NCBI RefSeq assembly: GCF_001757995.1
Contig: NZ_LXLV01000062.1
Span: 310,001-374,000, forward strand
Reading direction: 5' to 3'
DNA length: 64,000 nt
DNA from: Bacillus mycoides
GTDB lineage: Bacteria; Bacillota; Bacilli; Bacillales; Bacillaceae_G
Under the pieces are notes generated by a model that was given only the letters and a program-made list of their open reading frames with translations, had not been told where the DNA came from and did not search any database. Below are positions 1 through 10,756 of the stretch, in pieces. A program made the position numbers and the translations under genes. How positions within the stretch are numbered: the first letter of the stretch is position 1; the number at the start of each line of letters is the position of its first letter.

Positions 1-51
1 AAAACCACTCCATAATAAAAAATGATAAAATATAACATGTAATATTTTCAT
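1..51 (-). CDS. 5' end of an unidentified gene (cut by window edge)
   Basis: An ATG at 49-51 is preceded on the minus strand by a strong Shine-Dalgarno AAAGGAG about 8 bases upstream. The reading frame then stays open to the window edge for 17 codons, beginning MKILHVIFYHFLLWSGF, a hydrophobic start that could be a membrane segment or signal. Nothing more can be said about its function. It is transcribed away from the pdh operon end, in the same direction. Confidence 0.45.
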   Translation of the reverse strand, partial: MKILHVIFYHFLLWSGF

Positions 52-210
52 GGAACCTTCTCCTTTGACATGCTCTATTTTATTAATATATGGGATTAAG
101 TTTGAATCAATTACATATTATACAACGGCATATATTCTAACGATTCATTTAAAGTATTATATATTCATTCGACAAGTACATATAAAGACCTTGCAAGTCA
201 TTTTATGAAA

Positions 211-250
211 ATAAAAATAACCCATCTCTTTAAATAAGAGATGGGCTATT
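211..250 (-). terminator. Terminator of the pdh operon
   Basis: A 10-bp stem CCCATCTCTT / AAGAGATGGG with a 5-base loop lies just after the pdhD stop. On the minus strand it is followed by a T-rich tract, the form of an intrinsic terminator. Confidence 0.85.
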
Positions 251-263
251 TACATTACTTAAA

Positions 264-1676
264 TTATTTTACAATGTGAATTGGCATTCCAAGAGCAACT
301 TCAGCTGCTTCCATTGTGATTTCACCTAATGTTGGGTGAGCATGGATTGTTTGAGCGATATCTTCAGCTGTCATTCCAGCTTCGATAGCTAAACCAATCT
401 CAGAGATAATATCAGAAGCACCTGCACCTGCAACTTGTGCACCTACAAGAAGACCATCTTCTTTACGTGTTACAAGTTGTAAGAAACCGTCAGTGCTGTT
501 TAATGATAACGCACGACCGTTTGCAGCGAATGGGAACTTAGATACAGCTACTGTCATTCCTGCTTCTTCAGCTTGTTTCTTAGTGTAACCAACAGATGCT
601 AATTCTGGATCAGTGAAGCATACTGCAGGAATTCCGATGTAATCGATTGCTGATGCATGGCCACTAATTACTTCAACAGCTACTTTACCTTCGTAAGAAG
701 CTTTGTGAGCTAATGGTGGTCCAGGAACGATATCACCGATTGCATAGATGTTTGGTACGTTTGTACGACATTGCTCATCGATTTCGATGATGCCGCGGTC
801 AGTCATTTTAACTCCAACTTGCTCAAGACCGATTTCTTGAGTGTTTGGACGACGACCTACAGTTACTAATACGTAATCTGCTTCTACAGTTTGGATTTCA
901 CCTTTAACTTCAAAGCTAACTTTTACGCCAGTTTCTGTTTCTTCAACGCCTTTAGCCATAGCTTTTGTATGGATATTTACGTTACCTTTCTTTTGAAGAG
1001 CACGTTTAACAACAGAGCTCATAGCTTTTTCGAAACCAGCTAAGATTTCGTCGCCAGCTTCTACTACAGTAACTTCTGTACCGAAGTTAGCATATGCAGT
1101 ACCTAATTCCATACCGATGTAACCGCCGCCGATTACAACAAGTTTTTTAGGAATTTCAGGTAAGCTTAAAGCACCTGTAGAGTTGATAACACGTTTAGAG
1201 TATTTGAATCCAGGAATTTCGATTGGTGTAGAACCAGTTGCAAGAACAGCATTTTTAAACGTATAAGTTTGTGCTGCATCTTCAGTCATTACGCGTAATG
1301 TGTTAGCATCTACGAAGTAAGCTTCACCGCGAATGATTTCAACTTTGTTACCTTTAAGAAGGCCTTCAACACCGCCAGTTAATTTCTTAACTACGCCGTT
1401 TTTCCATTCTTGAACTTTTGTAAAGTCAACTTTTACGTTCTCTGCAGTGATACCCATGTCATCAGAATGCATTGCATTCTCATAACGATGACCTGCATTG
1501 ATTAACGCTTTTGAAGGAATACATCCAACGTTTAAGCATACGCCACCAAGGTTAGCTTTTTCAATAATTGCTACCTTTTGACCTAATTGTGCTGCACGAA
1601 TTGCCGCAACGTATCCACCAGGACCTGCACCAACAACGACTGTATCTAATTCAATTGGGAAATCTCCTACTACCAT
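264..1676 (-). CDS. pdhD: Dihydrolipoyl dehydrogenase, E3 of pyruvate dehydrogenase
   Basis: FAD-dependent enzyme of 470 residues that reoxidises the lipoyl arms of E2 and reduces NAD+. An N-terminal FAD-binding motif [17 protein letters not shown] (about residues 17-33) is followed by the redox disulfide motif [14 protein letters not shown] second Rossmann motif [10 protein letters not shown] marks the NAD domain, and the C-terminal HAHPTLGE carries the family's catalytic His-Glu pair. Length is normal for E3. It is the last gene of the operon, 5 bases after pdhC, and is followed by a terminator. The same E3 usually also serves 2-oxoglutarate and branched-chain complexes, although those have their own copies in many bacilli. 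Confidence 0.96.
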   Translation of the reverse strand: MVVGDFPIELDTVVVGAGPGGYVAAIRAAQLGQKVAIIEKANLGGVCLNVGCIPSKALINAGHRYENAMHSDDMGITAENVKVDFTKVQEWKNGVVKKLTGGVEGLLKGNKVEIIRGEAYFVDANTLRVMTEDAAQTYTFKNAVLATGSTPIEIPGFKYSKRVINSTGALSLPEIPKKLVVIGGGYIGMELGTAYANFGTEVTVVEAGDEILAGFEKAMSSVVKRALQKKGNVNIHTKAMAKGVEETETGVKVSFEVKGEIQTVEADYVLVTVGRRPNTQEIGLEQVGVKMTDRGIIEIDEQCRTNVPNIYAIGDIVPGPPLAHKASYEGKVAVEVISGHASAIDYIGIPAVCFTDPELASVGYTKKQAEEAGMTVAVSKFPFAANGRALSLNSTDGFLQLVTRKEDGLLVGAQVAGAGASDIISEIGLAIEAGMTAEDIAQTIHAHPTLGEITMEAAEVALGMPIHIVK

Positions 1677-1681
1677 TGTTA

Positions 1682-2974
1682 TTACGCCTCCATTACTAAT
1701 AATTGTGGGTCATTCAATAGACGTTTAATTTGGTTTAATGCTTTTTGAGCAGTTGCGCCGTCAATTAAACGATGGTCAAAGCTTAGAGATAATGCTAATA
1801 CTGGAGCTGCAACGATTTCACCGTTTTTCACAACTGGTTTCTCAGCGATACGGCCGATACCAAGGATTGCTACTTCTGGGTGATTGATAACTGGAGTGAA
1901 CCATTGTCCACCTGCAGAACCAATGTTTGTAATTGTGCAAGAAGCACCTTTCATTTCAGTTGGAGCTAAACGACCGTCACGTGCTTTACCAGCAAGTTCA
2001 TTGATCTCATTAGAGATAGTAAAGATAGATTTACGATCTGTATCTTTAACAACTGGTACTAATAGACCTTTGTCTGTATCAGCTGCGATACCGATGTTGA
2101 AGTAATGTTTATGAACTACTTCTTGAGATGCATCGTCTAAAGAAGTGTTTAACATTGGGTATTCACGTAATGCAGATGTTAAAGCTTTAACAACGTATGG
2201 AAGGTAAGTTAATTTAATACCTTTGTCCGCTGCAACAGCTTTGAACTTCTTACGGTGAGCAACAAGCTCAGTTACATCAATTTCATCCATTAATGTTACG
2301 TGAGGAGCTGTATGCTTAGAGTTAACCATTGCTTTCGCAATCGCTTTACGGATACCACTCATTTTCTCACGAGTTTCTGGATATTCACCAGCTGGGATTG
2401 GTTGTGCTTTTGGTGCTTCTTCTTTCGCTGCTGCTGCTGGAGTAGCTTCTACTGCTGCTGGAGCCTCAGTTGCTGCTACAGTTTGTCCACCATTTGCAAA
2501 TGCATCGATGTCAGTTTTCACAACACGGCCGTTCTTACCAGAACCAGCTACTTTATGAATATCTACACCTTTTTCACGAGCATATTTACGAACAGATGGC
2601 ATAGCGATAACGCGCTCATTTACTACTTCTGCAGTTGCTGCTGGAGTAGCTTCCGCTGCTGGAGCTTCTACTGCTGCTTCTTCAGCTTTTGGAGCTTCAT
2701 CATGATCGTCACCTTTAAATTTAAGGTTTTCGTATCCAGGAGCATCAAATTTAATTAATGTATCTCCTACAATTGCAACTGTTCCTTCTTCTACAAGTAC
2801 TTCAAGTACTTTACCTTTAACAGGAGAAGGGATTTCTACTACTGCTTTATCATTTTGTACTTCAAGAAGTACATCGTCTTCATTTACTTCATCGCCTGGT
2901 TTAATAAACCATTTTACGATTTCACCTTCGTGGATACCTTCACCGATATCTGGTAGTTTAAATTCAAATGCCAC
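1682..2974 (-). CDS. pdhC: Dihydrolipoamide acetyltransferase, E2 of pyruvate dehydrogenase
   Basis: Core acetyltransferase of the complex, 430 residues. One N-terminal lipoyl domain carries the lipoylated lysine in NDKAVVEI (about residue 43). An Ala/Pro/Glu-rich linker leads to the E1/E3-binding domain starting [17 protein letters not shown], then a second Ala-Pro linker and the catalytic domain, whose active-site motif is DHRLIDG near the C terminus. The single lipoyl domain and flexible linkers are standard for Gram-positive PDH. It lies between pdhB (93-base gap) and pdhD. Confidence 0.96.
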   Translation of the reverse strand: MAFEFKLPDIGEGIHEGEIVKWFIKPGDEVNEDDVLLEVQNDKAVVEIPSPVKGKVLEVLVEEGTVAIVGDTLIKFDAPGYENLKFKGDDHDEAPKAEEAAVEAPAAEATPAATAEVVNERVIAMPSVRKYAREKGVDIHKVAGSGKNGRVVKTDIDAFANGGQTVAATEAPAAVEATPAAAAKEEAPKAQPIPAGEYPETREKMSGIRKAIAKAMVNSKHTAPHVTLMDEIDVTELVAHRKKFKAVAADKGIKLTYLPYVVKALTSALREYPMLNTSLDDASQEVVHKHYFNIGIAADTDKGLLVPVVKDTDRKSIFTISNEINELAGKARDGRLAPTEMKGASCTITNIGSAGGQWFTPVINHPEVAILGIGRIAEKPVVKNGEIVAAPVLALSLSFDHRLIDGATAQKALNQIKRLLNDPQLLVMEA

Positions 2975-3067
2975 GGAATTCAGCCCCCTGATTCATTTCA
3001 TTATTATGGAATATGTACAAAAGAAACCAGCATGTGCTGATTTCTTCTGCACATGAAAAACTAAAAA

Positions 3068-4045
3068 TTAGAAGTTCATTACTTTGTTAACAGCTTCAAC
3101 AATATCTTTATGGTTTGGTAACCATACGCTCTCAGCTTGAGAGAATGGGAATACTGTATCAGCAGCTGCAACACGTACAACTGGAGCTTCTAAGTTTAAG
3201 ATTGCACGGTCGTTAATTTCCGCTACAACGTTAGCTGCAATACCAGCTTGTTTTTGAGCTTCTTGAACTACAACTACGCGACCTGTTTTTTCAACAGAAG
3301 CGATGATTGTTTCGATATCTAATGGTTGAACTGTACGTAAGTCAACAACCTCTAAAGAGATACCTTCTTTTTCAAGTTCTTCAGCAGCTTTTAATGCAGC
3401 GTGAACCATAGCACCGTAAGCGATAACAGATACATCTGTACCTTCACGTTTGATATCAGCTTTACCTAAATCAATTGTGTAATCGCCTTCTGGTACATCT
3501 TGACGGAATGAACGGTACAATTTCATATGCTCTAAGTAGATAACTGGATCGTTGTCACGAATCGCAGAGATTAAAAGACCTTTTGCATCGTATGGAGTAG
3601 ATGGAATAACAACTTTTAGACCAGGTTGTTGAGCCACTAATCCTTCTAAGCTATCAGCATGTAGTTCTGGAGTATGAACGCCACCACCGAATGGAGAACG
3701 AATTGTTACTGGAGCAGTCCAACGTCCACCAGAACGGTAACGCATACGAGCTAATTGACCAGAAACTGAATCCATTACTTCATAAATGAAACCGAAGAAT
3801 TGAATTTCTGGAACTGGACGGAAACCTTCAAGTGCAAGTCCAACTGCAAGTCCACCAATACCAGACTCTGCAAGTGGAGTATCCATTACACGATCTTCAC
3901 CGAATTCAGCTTGTAAACCTTCAGTAGCACGGAATACTCCGCCGTTTACACCAACGTCTTCACCAAACACAAGTACGTTAGGATCATTTTTCATTTCAAC
4001 GCGTAAAGCATCAGTGATTGCTTGAATCATTGTCATTTGAGCCAT
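3068..4045 (-). CDS. pdhB: Pyruvate dehydrogenase E1 beta subunit
   Basis: Beta chain (325 residues) of the thiamine-diphosphate-dependent heterotetrameric E1, which decarboxylates pyruvate and reductively acetylates the E2 lipoyl group. The GEDVG motif near residue 28 and the region [20 protein letters not shown] match the transketolase-like fold of this family. It starts 3 bases after the pdhA stop, so the two E1 chains are probably translationally coupled. The 93-base gap to pdhC has no clear terminator. Confidence 0.95.
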   Translation of the reverse strand: MAQMTMIQAITDALRVEMKNDPNVLVFGEDVGVNGGVFRATEGLQAEFGEDRVMDTPLAESGIGGLAVGLALEGFRPVPEIQFFGFIYEVMDSVSGQLARMRYRSGGRWTAPVTIRSPFGGGVHTPELHADSLEGLVAQQPGLKVVIPSTPYDAKGLLISAIRDNDPVIYLEHMKLYRSFRQDVPEGDYTIDLGKADIKREGTDVSVIAYGAMVHAALKAAEELEKEGISLEVVDLRTVQPLDIETIIASVEKTGRVVVVQEAQKQAGIAANVVAEINDRAILNLEAPVVRVAAADTVFPFSQAESVWLPNHKDIVEAVNKVMNF

Positions 4046-4048
4046 GGC

Positions 4049-5603
<1,555 letters not shown>

Positions 5604-5633
5604 ATACATTTCTAATCATTCCTCCATACATTA
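5604..5633 (+). promoter_or_regulatory. Probable mother-cell sporulation promoter (SigK, perhaps SigE)
   Basis: ATAC at 5604-5607 is followed after 17 bases by CATACATTA (5625-5633). This fits the SigK pattern AC-N16/17-CATANNNTA. The -10 also resembles the SigE element CATACANT. It lies about 45 bases before the ATG of a YjcZ-type sporulation peptide, which fits mother-cell expression. The assignment is by eye only. Confidence 0.5.
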
Positions 5634-5677
5634 TAGTAACCGCAGTATTAGCGGGAAATGATAAAGGAGGTCATCTC

Positions 5678-5827
5678 ATGTACGGATACTCATATTGCTA
5701 TCCAACAACTTGTTCATATCCTTCCTACGGTTATGGCGGTTCTTGTGGCGGATCTGGACGCGGCTTCGCCTTAATCGTTGTGTTGTTTATCCTTTTAATT
5801 ATCGTTGGTGCTGCTTGCATTCGCTAA
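5678..5827 (+). CDS. YjcZ-family sporulation peptide, 49 residues
   Basis: A short gene with a strong Shine-Dalgarno AAAGGAGG 7 bases before the ATG. The peptide begins [12 protein letters not shown], runs through a Gly/Tyr/Ser/Cys-rich stretch, and ends in one hydrophobic segment ([17 protein letters not shown]) and CIR. This layout, a Gly/Tyr-rich head plus a single C-terminal membrane helix, is that of the YjcZ family of small Bacillus sporulation proteins, whose precise role is unknown. A SigK-like promoter lies upstream and a terminator directly downstream, so it is monocistronic. Confidence 0.8.
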   Translation: MYGYSYCYPTTCSYPSYGYGGSCGGSGRGFALIVVLFILLIIVGAACIR

Positions 5828-5852
5828 TTAATGTAAAATGAAACAACTATGG

Positions 5853-5886
5853 AAAGAAACAGACGGCTTGCCGTCTTTTCTTTTTA
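5853..5886 (+). terminator. Terminator of the YjcZ-type gene
   Basis: Stem GACGGC-TT-GCCGTC flanked by AAAGAA and TTTTCTTTTT, the form of a Rho-independent terminator. Confidence 0.8.
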
Positions 5887-5993
5887 TTACATAACTTATC
5901 TATAGAAAATTTGTTTCCAAGTAGCTCTTCCTTACTTGCCGATGACTTTTTTTATCTCCTTTGGTAGACTAAAGAAGAAAGGAGAGATTACAT

Positions 5994-6548
5994 ATGCTTA
6001 CAATGAATAAGGTAATTCGTGAAGGAAATCCTATTTTGCGCGACGTCGCAGAAGAGGTCTCCTTACCCGCTAGCGAGGAAGATACAAGTACCCTTAAAGA
6101 AATGATTGAATTTGTAATAAATAGCCAGGACCCTGAAATGGCTGAAAAATATAATTTACGCCCCGGAATCGGATTAGCGGCTCCGCAAATCGGCATTTCA
6201 AAGAAAATGATTGCGGTTCATGTAACTGATACGAACGGTACGTTATATAGCTACGCATTATTTAACCCGAAAATCATTAGTCATTCTGTTGAACGTACAT
6301 ATTTACAAAATGGTGAAGGCTGTCTATCTGTAGACCGTGAAGTACCTGGTTACGTCCCTCGTTACACAAGAATTACAGTAAAGGCAACAACGATTAACGG
6401 TGAAGACGTAAAACTGCGATTAAAAGGTTTACCCGCAATTGTATTCCAACATGAAATCGACCATTTAAACGGTGTTATGTTCTATGACCATATTAATAAA
6501 GACAATCCATTTGTGGCTCCCGATGATTCAAAACCTCTAGAGCGATAA
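5994..6548 (+). CDS. def: Peptide deformylase
   Basis: Metalloenzyme of 184 residues that removes the N-formyl group from nascent proteins. All three family motifs are present: [10 protein letters not shown] (about residues 59-68), EGCLSV with the metal-binding Cys, and QHEIDHLNG with the two metal-binding His and catalytic Glu. The insertion before motif 1 and the length fit the type 2 deformylases of Gram-positive bacteria (B. subtilis YkrB/DefB). Shine-Dalgarno AAAGGAGAG precedes the ATG. It is close to pdhA and ykrA, as in B. subtilis. Confidence 0.95.
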   Translation: MLTMNKVIREGNPILRDVAEEVSLPASEEDTSTLKEMIEFVINSQDPEMAEKYNLRPGIGLAAPQIGISKKMIAVHVTDTNGTLYSYALFNPKIISHSVERTYLQNGEGCLSVDREVPGYVPRYTRITVKATTINGEDVKLRLKGLPAIVFQHEIDHLNGVMFYDHINKDNPFVAPDDSKPLER

Positions 6549-6550
6549 TA

Positions 6551-6707
6551 ATAAAGTGAAACTTTAATCAGAGGGGGTTTTGTCCATCCCCTCTGATTAT
6601 TAGCCCACACCAATCGGGCTTTTACGGGCAGTTAATTTCCCGCCTAACTTCCTCGCATGTGCCGAATTTTGAGGTGGGAGTCTTACTGCCCGTTAATGCG
6701 GGATAAA
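6551..6707 (+). repeat. bcr1-type interspersed repeat, copy 1
   Basis: A 147-bp unit running from GTGAAACTTTAATC to GTTAATGCGGG and flanked by a 5-bp direct repeat ATAAA (6551-6555 and 6703-6707). It contains a first hairpin AATCAGAGGGG / CCCCTCTGATT and a second long stem ACGGGCAGT / ACTGCCCGT. Related copies occur at 29428 and 52675 in the same orientation. Size, ends and the ATAAA (TTTAT) duplication match what I know of bcr1, a non-autonomous mobile element of the B. cereus group. Confidence 0.85.
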
Positions 6708-6736
6708 AAGGCGGAAGTTAACCTTCCGCCTTTTTA
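6706..6736. terminator. Bidirectional terminator between def and the HAD gene
   Basis: AAAAAGGCGGAAG / CTTCCGCCTTTTT stem with a short TTAA loop, A-rich on one side and T-rich on the other. It can end def (plus) and the converging HAD gene (minus). It directly abuts the bcr1 copy. Confidence 0.85.
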
Positions 6737-6762
6737 TTATATGAAATGGGTTCCATATTCAC

Positions 6763-7536
6763 TTATAACAATCCAGCCCATTTTAATCCATGATATATAC
6801 CGTCTTCACTTACATCGTTTGTCACATGATTTGCAAGTTTTTTCAAGTCTTCATGACCATTTCCCATCACAATACCTGTGCCGACTGCTTCAATCATTTC
6901 TAAATCGTTTAAGCCATCCCCAAATGCATACACCTGTTCACGGTTAAATCCTAATTTTTCAATGAACTTCTCAATCCCTTTTGCCTTAGAACCACCATTA
7001 GGAATAATATCCATTGAATATGCATGCCAGCGTATAAAATGAAAATCTGAATAATGATGAATAAACTTTTCTTCTTCGTTTACTTCACAAAAAAGAAGCG
7101 TTTGATAAATATCGCGTTTCTCATAAAAATCAGGTTCATATGCCGGATGCTCAAATTGTAAGCTTCCAAAACCTTCTTTTACATAATCATGATATTCCAC
7201 TGACGCTCTCATTTCTTGATGGTCAAGATATACAAGTGGATATCCTTCTTGTTTTGCAAACTGAGTAAACTTATGTAGAGCATCAGGATGTAATGGATTA
7301 TTAAATAATACCTCATCCTCAAATACAACATACTGTCCGTTAAAACTAACATAATTATGTATATTGAGTTCCTCACGAATATCTTCAAACATAAATGGCG
7401 CACGCCCTGTCGCAATCGCTACATGCACACCTTTTTCTTGTAAGTCTCTTACTGCATCACGTGTAGATTGCGGAATTTTTTTATCATGATCTAATAATGT
7501 TCCATCAATATCAAAAAAGACAATTTTATCATTCAT
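6763..7536 (-). CDS. Cof-type HAD hydrolase (YkrA-like)
   Basis: Haloacid dehalogenase superfamily phosphatase of 257 residues. Motif I, DIDGTLLD (about residues 9-16), has both catalytic aspartates. Motif II lies in IATGRAP, and motifs III/IV in KGIEKF and FGDGLNDLEMIEAVG. The cap between motifs II and III is of the IIB (Cof) type. Substrates of such enzymes are mostly sugar phosphates or flavin-type phosphates, and none can be assigned here. The equivalent B. subtilis gene ykrA is also next to the deformylase gene. Confidence 0.9.
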   Translation of the reverse strand: MNDKIVFFDIDGTLLDHDKKIPQSTRDAVRDLQEKGVHVAIATGRAPFMFEDIREELNIHNYVSFNGQYVVFEDEVLFNNPLHPDALHKFTQFAKQEGYPLVYLDHQEMRASVEYHDYVKEGFGSLQFEHPAYEPDFYEKRDIYQTLLFCEVNEEEKFIHHYSDFHFIRWHAYSMDIIPNGGSKAKGIEKFIEKLGFNREQVYAFGDGLNDLEMIEAVGTGIVMGNGHEDLKKLANHVTNDVSEDGIYHGLKWAGLL

Positions 7537-7894
7537 TTGTCAAAATCCTTTCTGGCACTCTATATTCCTATTTTGATTATCACTTTTCAAATTTCAAAAA
7601 AAAGTATAACATATTAAACATCTGTGAAGAAAGCGTTCACTTTCTGACCTTATTTATGAAATGTGCATATATATATTAGTAAAAATTGTGGCTACTTGTT
7701 CGGATGAATTTTCTTTTCTATTCTTTCTCATACTATACCTATAACTAACGGCTACTAATCGTTACTACAGGATAACTAGTACTGTACTGGAAAGGACAAG
7801 ATTCACAATCAACTTCTAAACCTTCTTTCTTATACGGGGACGGAGTTATCATTAGTAATATGCATGTTTAAAATAAGGAAAGGAAGGAGTAATC
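7537..7894. other. Intergenic region between the HAD gene and the 23-residue peptide
   Basis: About 360 bases between divergent genes. TTGTTC at about 7699 followed after 17 bases by TATTCT is a weak promoter candidate reading towards the peptide gene. I see no hairpin, repeat or ORF with a ribosome-binding site. Confidence 0.3.
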
Positions 7895-7966
7895 ATGCTG
7901 AAGAAGCTGAAGAAAAAGCTCAAGCGTTATTTAAACGATTTAGTCCGTAAGAAGACAATCGCTTAA
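7895..7966 (+). CDS. Undescribed 23-residue cationic peptide
   Basis: ATG preceded by a very strong Shine-Dalgarno AAGGAAGGAG and followed, 5 bases after the stop, by an intrinsic terminator. The product is two short segments, MLKKLKKKLKRYL and NDLVRKKTIA, with ten Lys/Arg and only one Asp. Drawn as a helix, the Leu, Tyr and Val residues fall on one face and the basic residues on the other, so it would be an amphipathic cationic helix. I do not recognise the family. It could be a membrane-active peptide, an RNA- or ribosome-binding peptide, or a leader. The signals around it are better evidence than its length. Confidence 0.6.
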   Translation: MLKKLKKKLKRYLNDLVRKKTIA

Positions 7967-7969
7967 ATT

Positions 7970-7993
7970 GTGCCCATTTCGGGCTTTTTCTTC
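7970..7993 (+). terminator. Terminator after the 23-residue peptide gene
   Basis: GCCC-ATTTC-GGGC followed by TTTTTCTT. It separates the peptide gene from the rpoY promoter. Confidence 0.75.
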
Positions 7994-8011
7994 ATTCTCA
8001 TTCGAAAAAAC

Positions 8012-8040
8012 ATGAAAATCGTGACTGTTTGCTTTATAAT
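8012..8040 (+). promoter_or_regulatory. Probable SigA promoter of rpoY-rnjA
   Basis: Perfect -10 TATAAT at 8035-8040, with ATGAAA (4 of 6 to TTGACA) at 8012-8017 and a 17-base spacer. It lies 45 bases before the rpoY ATG. Confidence 0.45.
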
Positions 8041-8084
8041 AAGTAACAGATAATGCAAAACATAGACAAGGAGAGGTTTTCCCA

Positions 8085-8297
8085 ATGATTTTTAAAGTAT
8101 TTTATCAAGAAAAATTAACTGAGGTCCCAGTACGTGAAAATACAAAAGTTTTATATTTAGAGGCTACGTCTCAAAAGGATGTTCGTAAAAAATTACAAAA
8201 GTTCGCATATAATATCGAGTTCGTTCAGTCTGTTACTGGTGCTCATCTTGAATATGAAAAACAAAACGCTGATTTAATATTAGCGGAGATCGTATAG
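8085..8297 (+). CDS. rpoY: RNA polymerase epsilon subunit
   Basis: Protein of 70 residues beginning [20 protein letters not shown], which I recognise as YkzG/RpoY, the small epsilon subunit associated with RNA polymerase in Firmicutes. A Shine-Dalgarno GGAGAGG precedes the ATG. It lies 4 bases before rnjA, the same arrangement as in B. subtilis, so the two are an operon. The epsilon fold resembles a phage RNA-polymerase inhibitor. Its role in bacilli has been linked to polymerase recycling or turnover. Confidence 0.9.
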   Translation: MIFKVFYQEKLTEVPVRENTKVLYLEATSQKDVRKKLQKFAYNIEFVQSVTGAHLEYEKQNADLILAEIV

Positions 8298-8301
8298 TCA
8301 T

Positions 8302-9969
8302 ATGAAATTCCTAAAAAATGATCAAGCTGCCGTTTTTGCCCTCGGTGGTCTTGGTGAAATCGGTAAAAATACATATGCTGTTCAATTTCAAGATGAAATT
8401 ATTATAATTGACGCTGGAATTAAATTTCCAGAAGACGAACTCCTCGGGATCGATTATGTAATACCAGATTACACTTATTTTGTGCGAAACGAAGATAAAA
8501 TTAAAGGGTTATTCATTACACATGGTCACGAAGATCATATCGGTGGAATTCCTTATCTATTACGTCAAGTAAACATTCCAATTTACGGCGGAAAATTAGC
8601 ACTTGCCCTAATAAAAAACAAATTAGAAGAGCACGGATTACTTCGTAAAGCAAAACTTTATGAAATTCAAGAAGATGATGTTATTAAATTTAAAAAGACA
8701 TCTGTTTCCTTCTTCCGTACAACTCACAGTATTCCGGATTCATACGGAGTTGTTGTGAAAACACCTCAAGGACAAGTCGTTCATACAGGTGATTTTAAAT
8801 TTGATTTCACACCAGTCGGCGAGCCAGCAGATTTAACAAAAATGGCCGAAATCGGAAAAGACGGTGTACTTTGTCTCTTATCTGATAGTACAAACAGTGA
8901 AGTGCCAAACTTTACGATGTCTGAGCGCCGCGTTGGTGATAGTATTCAAGATATATTCCGCAAAGTAGACGGTCGTATCATATTCGCAACCTTTGCATCG
9001 AATATCCATCGCTTACAACAAGTTGTTGAGGCTGCTGTTGAAAACAATCGTAAAGTAGCTGTATTCGGTCGAAGTATGGAAGCAGCTATTGAAATCGGAC
9101 AAAACCTTGGTTATATCCGGTGTCCAAAGGATACATTCATAGACACATCTCAGCTAAACCGCCTACCAGCTAATAAAGTTGTTATGTTATGTACAGGTAG
9201 TCAAGGGGAGCCGATGGCAGCACTTTCACGTATTGCCAATGGTACACATCGTCAAATTCAAATTATCCCTGGCGATACAGTTGTTTTCTCTTCCTCACCA
9301 ATCCCAGGCAATACAATTAGTGTAAGTCGTACAATTAACATGTTGTACCGCGCTGGCGCTGATGTAATCCATGGTAAACTCTCAAATATTCATACGAGTG
9401 GACACGGTGGACAAGAAGAACAAAAGTTAATGCTACGTCTTATTAAGCCGAAATATTTCATGCCAATTCATGGTGAATATCGTATGCAACGTATGCATAT
9501 GAAATTAGCGAATGATTGTGGTATTCCAGAAGAAAATTGTTTCATTATGGATAACGGGGATGTTCTCGCTTTACGTTCTGATGAAGCAAGCGTAGCTGGG
9601 AAAATCCCATCTGGCTCTGTCTATATCGATGGAAATGGTATTGGAGATATCGGTAATATCGTATTACGTGATCGTCGCATTCTTTCTGAAGAAGGACTCG
9701 TTATTGTAGTTGTAAGCATTGATATGAAAGAATTTAAAGTTGCAGCAGGACCTGATATCATCTCGCGTGGTTTCGTTTATATGCGTGAAAGCAGCGATTT
9801 AATCAACGATGCTCAAACATTAATTACAACACATTTAGAAAAAGTAATGGAGCGAAAAACAACACAATGGTCTGAAATTAAAAATGAGATTACAGACACA
9901 TTAGCACCATTCCTATACGAAAAAACGAAACGTCGTCCAATGATTTTACCAATCATTATGGAAATATAA
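8302..9969 (+). CDS. rnjA: Ribonuclease J1
   Basis: Metallo-beta-lactamase/beta-CASP ribonuclease of 555 residues with 5'-to-3' exonuclease and endonuclease activity, central to mRNA decay and 16S rRNA maturation in bacilli. The Zn-binding motif HGHEDH (about residues 74-79) and later [13 protein letters not shown] and HTSGHGG are visible. The C-terminal third carries the dimerisation and C-terminal domains. Length matches B. subtilis RNase J1 (555). The gene is translationally close to rpoY and ends at a strong terminator. Confidence 0.96.
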   Translation: MKFLKNDQAAVFALGGLGEIGKNTYAVQFQDEIIIIDAGIKFPEDELLGIDYVIPDYTYFVRNEDKIKGLFITHGHEDHIGGIPYLLRQVNIPIYGGKLALALIKNKLEEHGLLRKAKLYEIQEDDVIKFKKTSVSFFRTTHSIPDSYGVVVKTPQGQVVHTGDFKFDFTPVGEPADLTKMAEIGKDGVLCLLSDSTNSEVPNFTMSERRVGDSIQDIFRKVDGRIIFATFASNIHRLQQVVEAAVENNRKVAVFGRSMEAAIEIGQNLGYIRCPKDTFIDTSQLNRLPANKVVMLCTGSQGEPMAALSRIANGTHRQIQIIPGDTVVFSSSPIPGNTISVSRTINMLYRAGADVIHGKLSNIHTSGHGGQEEQKLMLRLIKPKYFMPIHGEYRMQRMHMKLANDCGIPEENCFIMDNGDVLALRSDEASVAGKIPSGSVYIDGNGIGDIGNIVLRDRRILSEEGLVIVVVSIDMKEFKVAAGPDIISRGFVYMRESSDLINDAQTLITTHLEKVMERKTTQWSEIKNEITDTLAPFLYEKTKRRPMILPIIMEI

Positions 9970-9970
9970 G

Positions 9971-10007
9971 AAAAAGGACAATGCCTCCTCGGCATTGTCC
10001 TTTTCTC
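9971..10007. terminator. Bidirectional terminator between rnjA and ktrC
   Basis: AAAAGGACAATGCC-TCCTC-GGCATTGTCCTTTT, a 14-bp stem with A/T flanks on both sides, between two converging genes. Confidence 0.9.
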
Positions 10008-10673
10008 TTATCTTAAAAAATGCTTAAAACGATCTACTTCATCGTCATGACCAATTACAATTAATATATCTCCCGCCTGAATGTTTTCTGTAGCTCGAGG
10101 AGATACGATAACTTCTTTCCCACGTTTAATTGCTACAATGTTCAAACCAAACTTCGCACGAATATCTAATTCAATTAAAGAGTGCCCATCAATTTTTTTA
10201 TTTGCGATAATCTCTACAATACTATGCTCATCTGAAAGCTCTAGGTAATCTAACACATTACTTGATGCGATATTATTAGCAATCCTTTTTCCCATATCTC
10301 GTTCTGGATGCACAATATGATCTGCCCCTATTTTACTTAACACTTTTTCATGATAGTCATTTTGAGCTTTTACAGTAATATTTTTCACACCTAATTCTTT
10401 CAAAATTAACGTTGTTAAAATACTTGAATTCAAATTATCTCCAATAGCAACGACTACATGATCAAAATTACGAATACCAAGACTTTTTAATACCATCTCA
10501 TCTGTTGAATCTGCAATTACAGCATGCGAAGCTATATTTGCAAACTCATTAATTTTATCCTCATCTGAGTCAATTGCCATTACTTCCATACCTAATTGAG
10601 CTAATTCACGGCAAATACTTCCACCAAAACGGCCAAGCCCAATAACAGCAAATTCTTTCTCTTTTTCGCCCAC
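10008..10673 (-). CDS. ktrC: Potassium uptake regulatory subunit KtrC
   Basis: RCK protein of 221 residues. The N-terminal Rossmann domain has the nucleotide motif GLGRFGGSICRELAQLG (about residues 12-28) followed by acidic DSDEDK. A C-terminal RCK_C domain (about residues 135-220) follows. Such cytosolic rings gate a Ktr/Trk membrane channel in response to ATP/ADP, and the RCK_C domain of this family binds c-di-AMP. No ktrB/ktrD channel gene is next to it, as for ktrC (ykqB) of B. subtilis, which is also beside rnjA. Confidence 0.9.
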   Translation of the reverse strand: MGEKEKEFAVIGLGRFGGSICRELAQLGMEVMAIDSDEDKINEFANIASHAVIADSTDEMVLKSLGIRNFDHVVVAIGDNLNSSILTTLILKELGVKNITVKAQNDYHEKVLSKIGADHIVHPERDMGKRIANNIASSNVLDYLELSDEHSIVEIIANKKIDGHSLIELDIRAKFGLNIVAIKRGKEVIVSPRATENIQAGDILIVIGHDDEVDRFKHFLR

Positions 10674-10756
10674 AGGAATTCCTCCAATAACATCAAGTAC
10701 TATGTACTTTTATTGTAACATACTTTAACTTCGCTACAAAAACCTGTATATACTTC

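Noticed and set aside
2300-2758. A 152-codon plus-strand ORF inside pdhC
   Set aside because: Antisense shadow of the Ala/Pro-rich linkers; Cys/Trp/Phe-rich composition and no ribosome-binding site.
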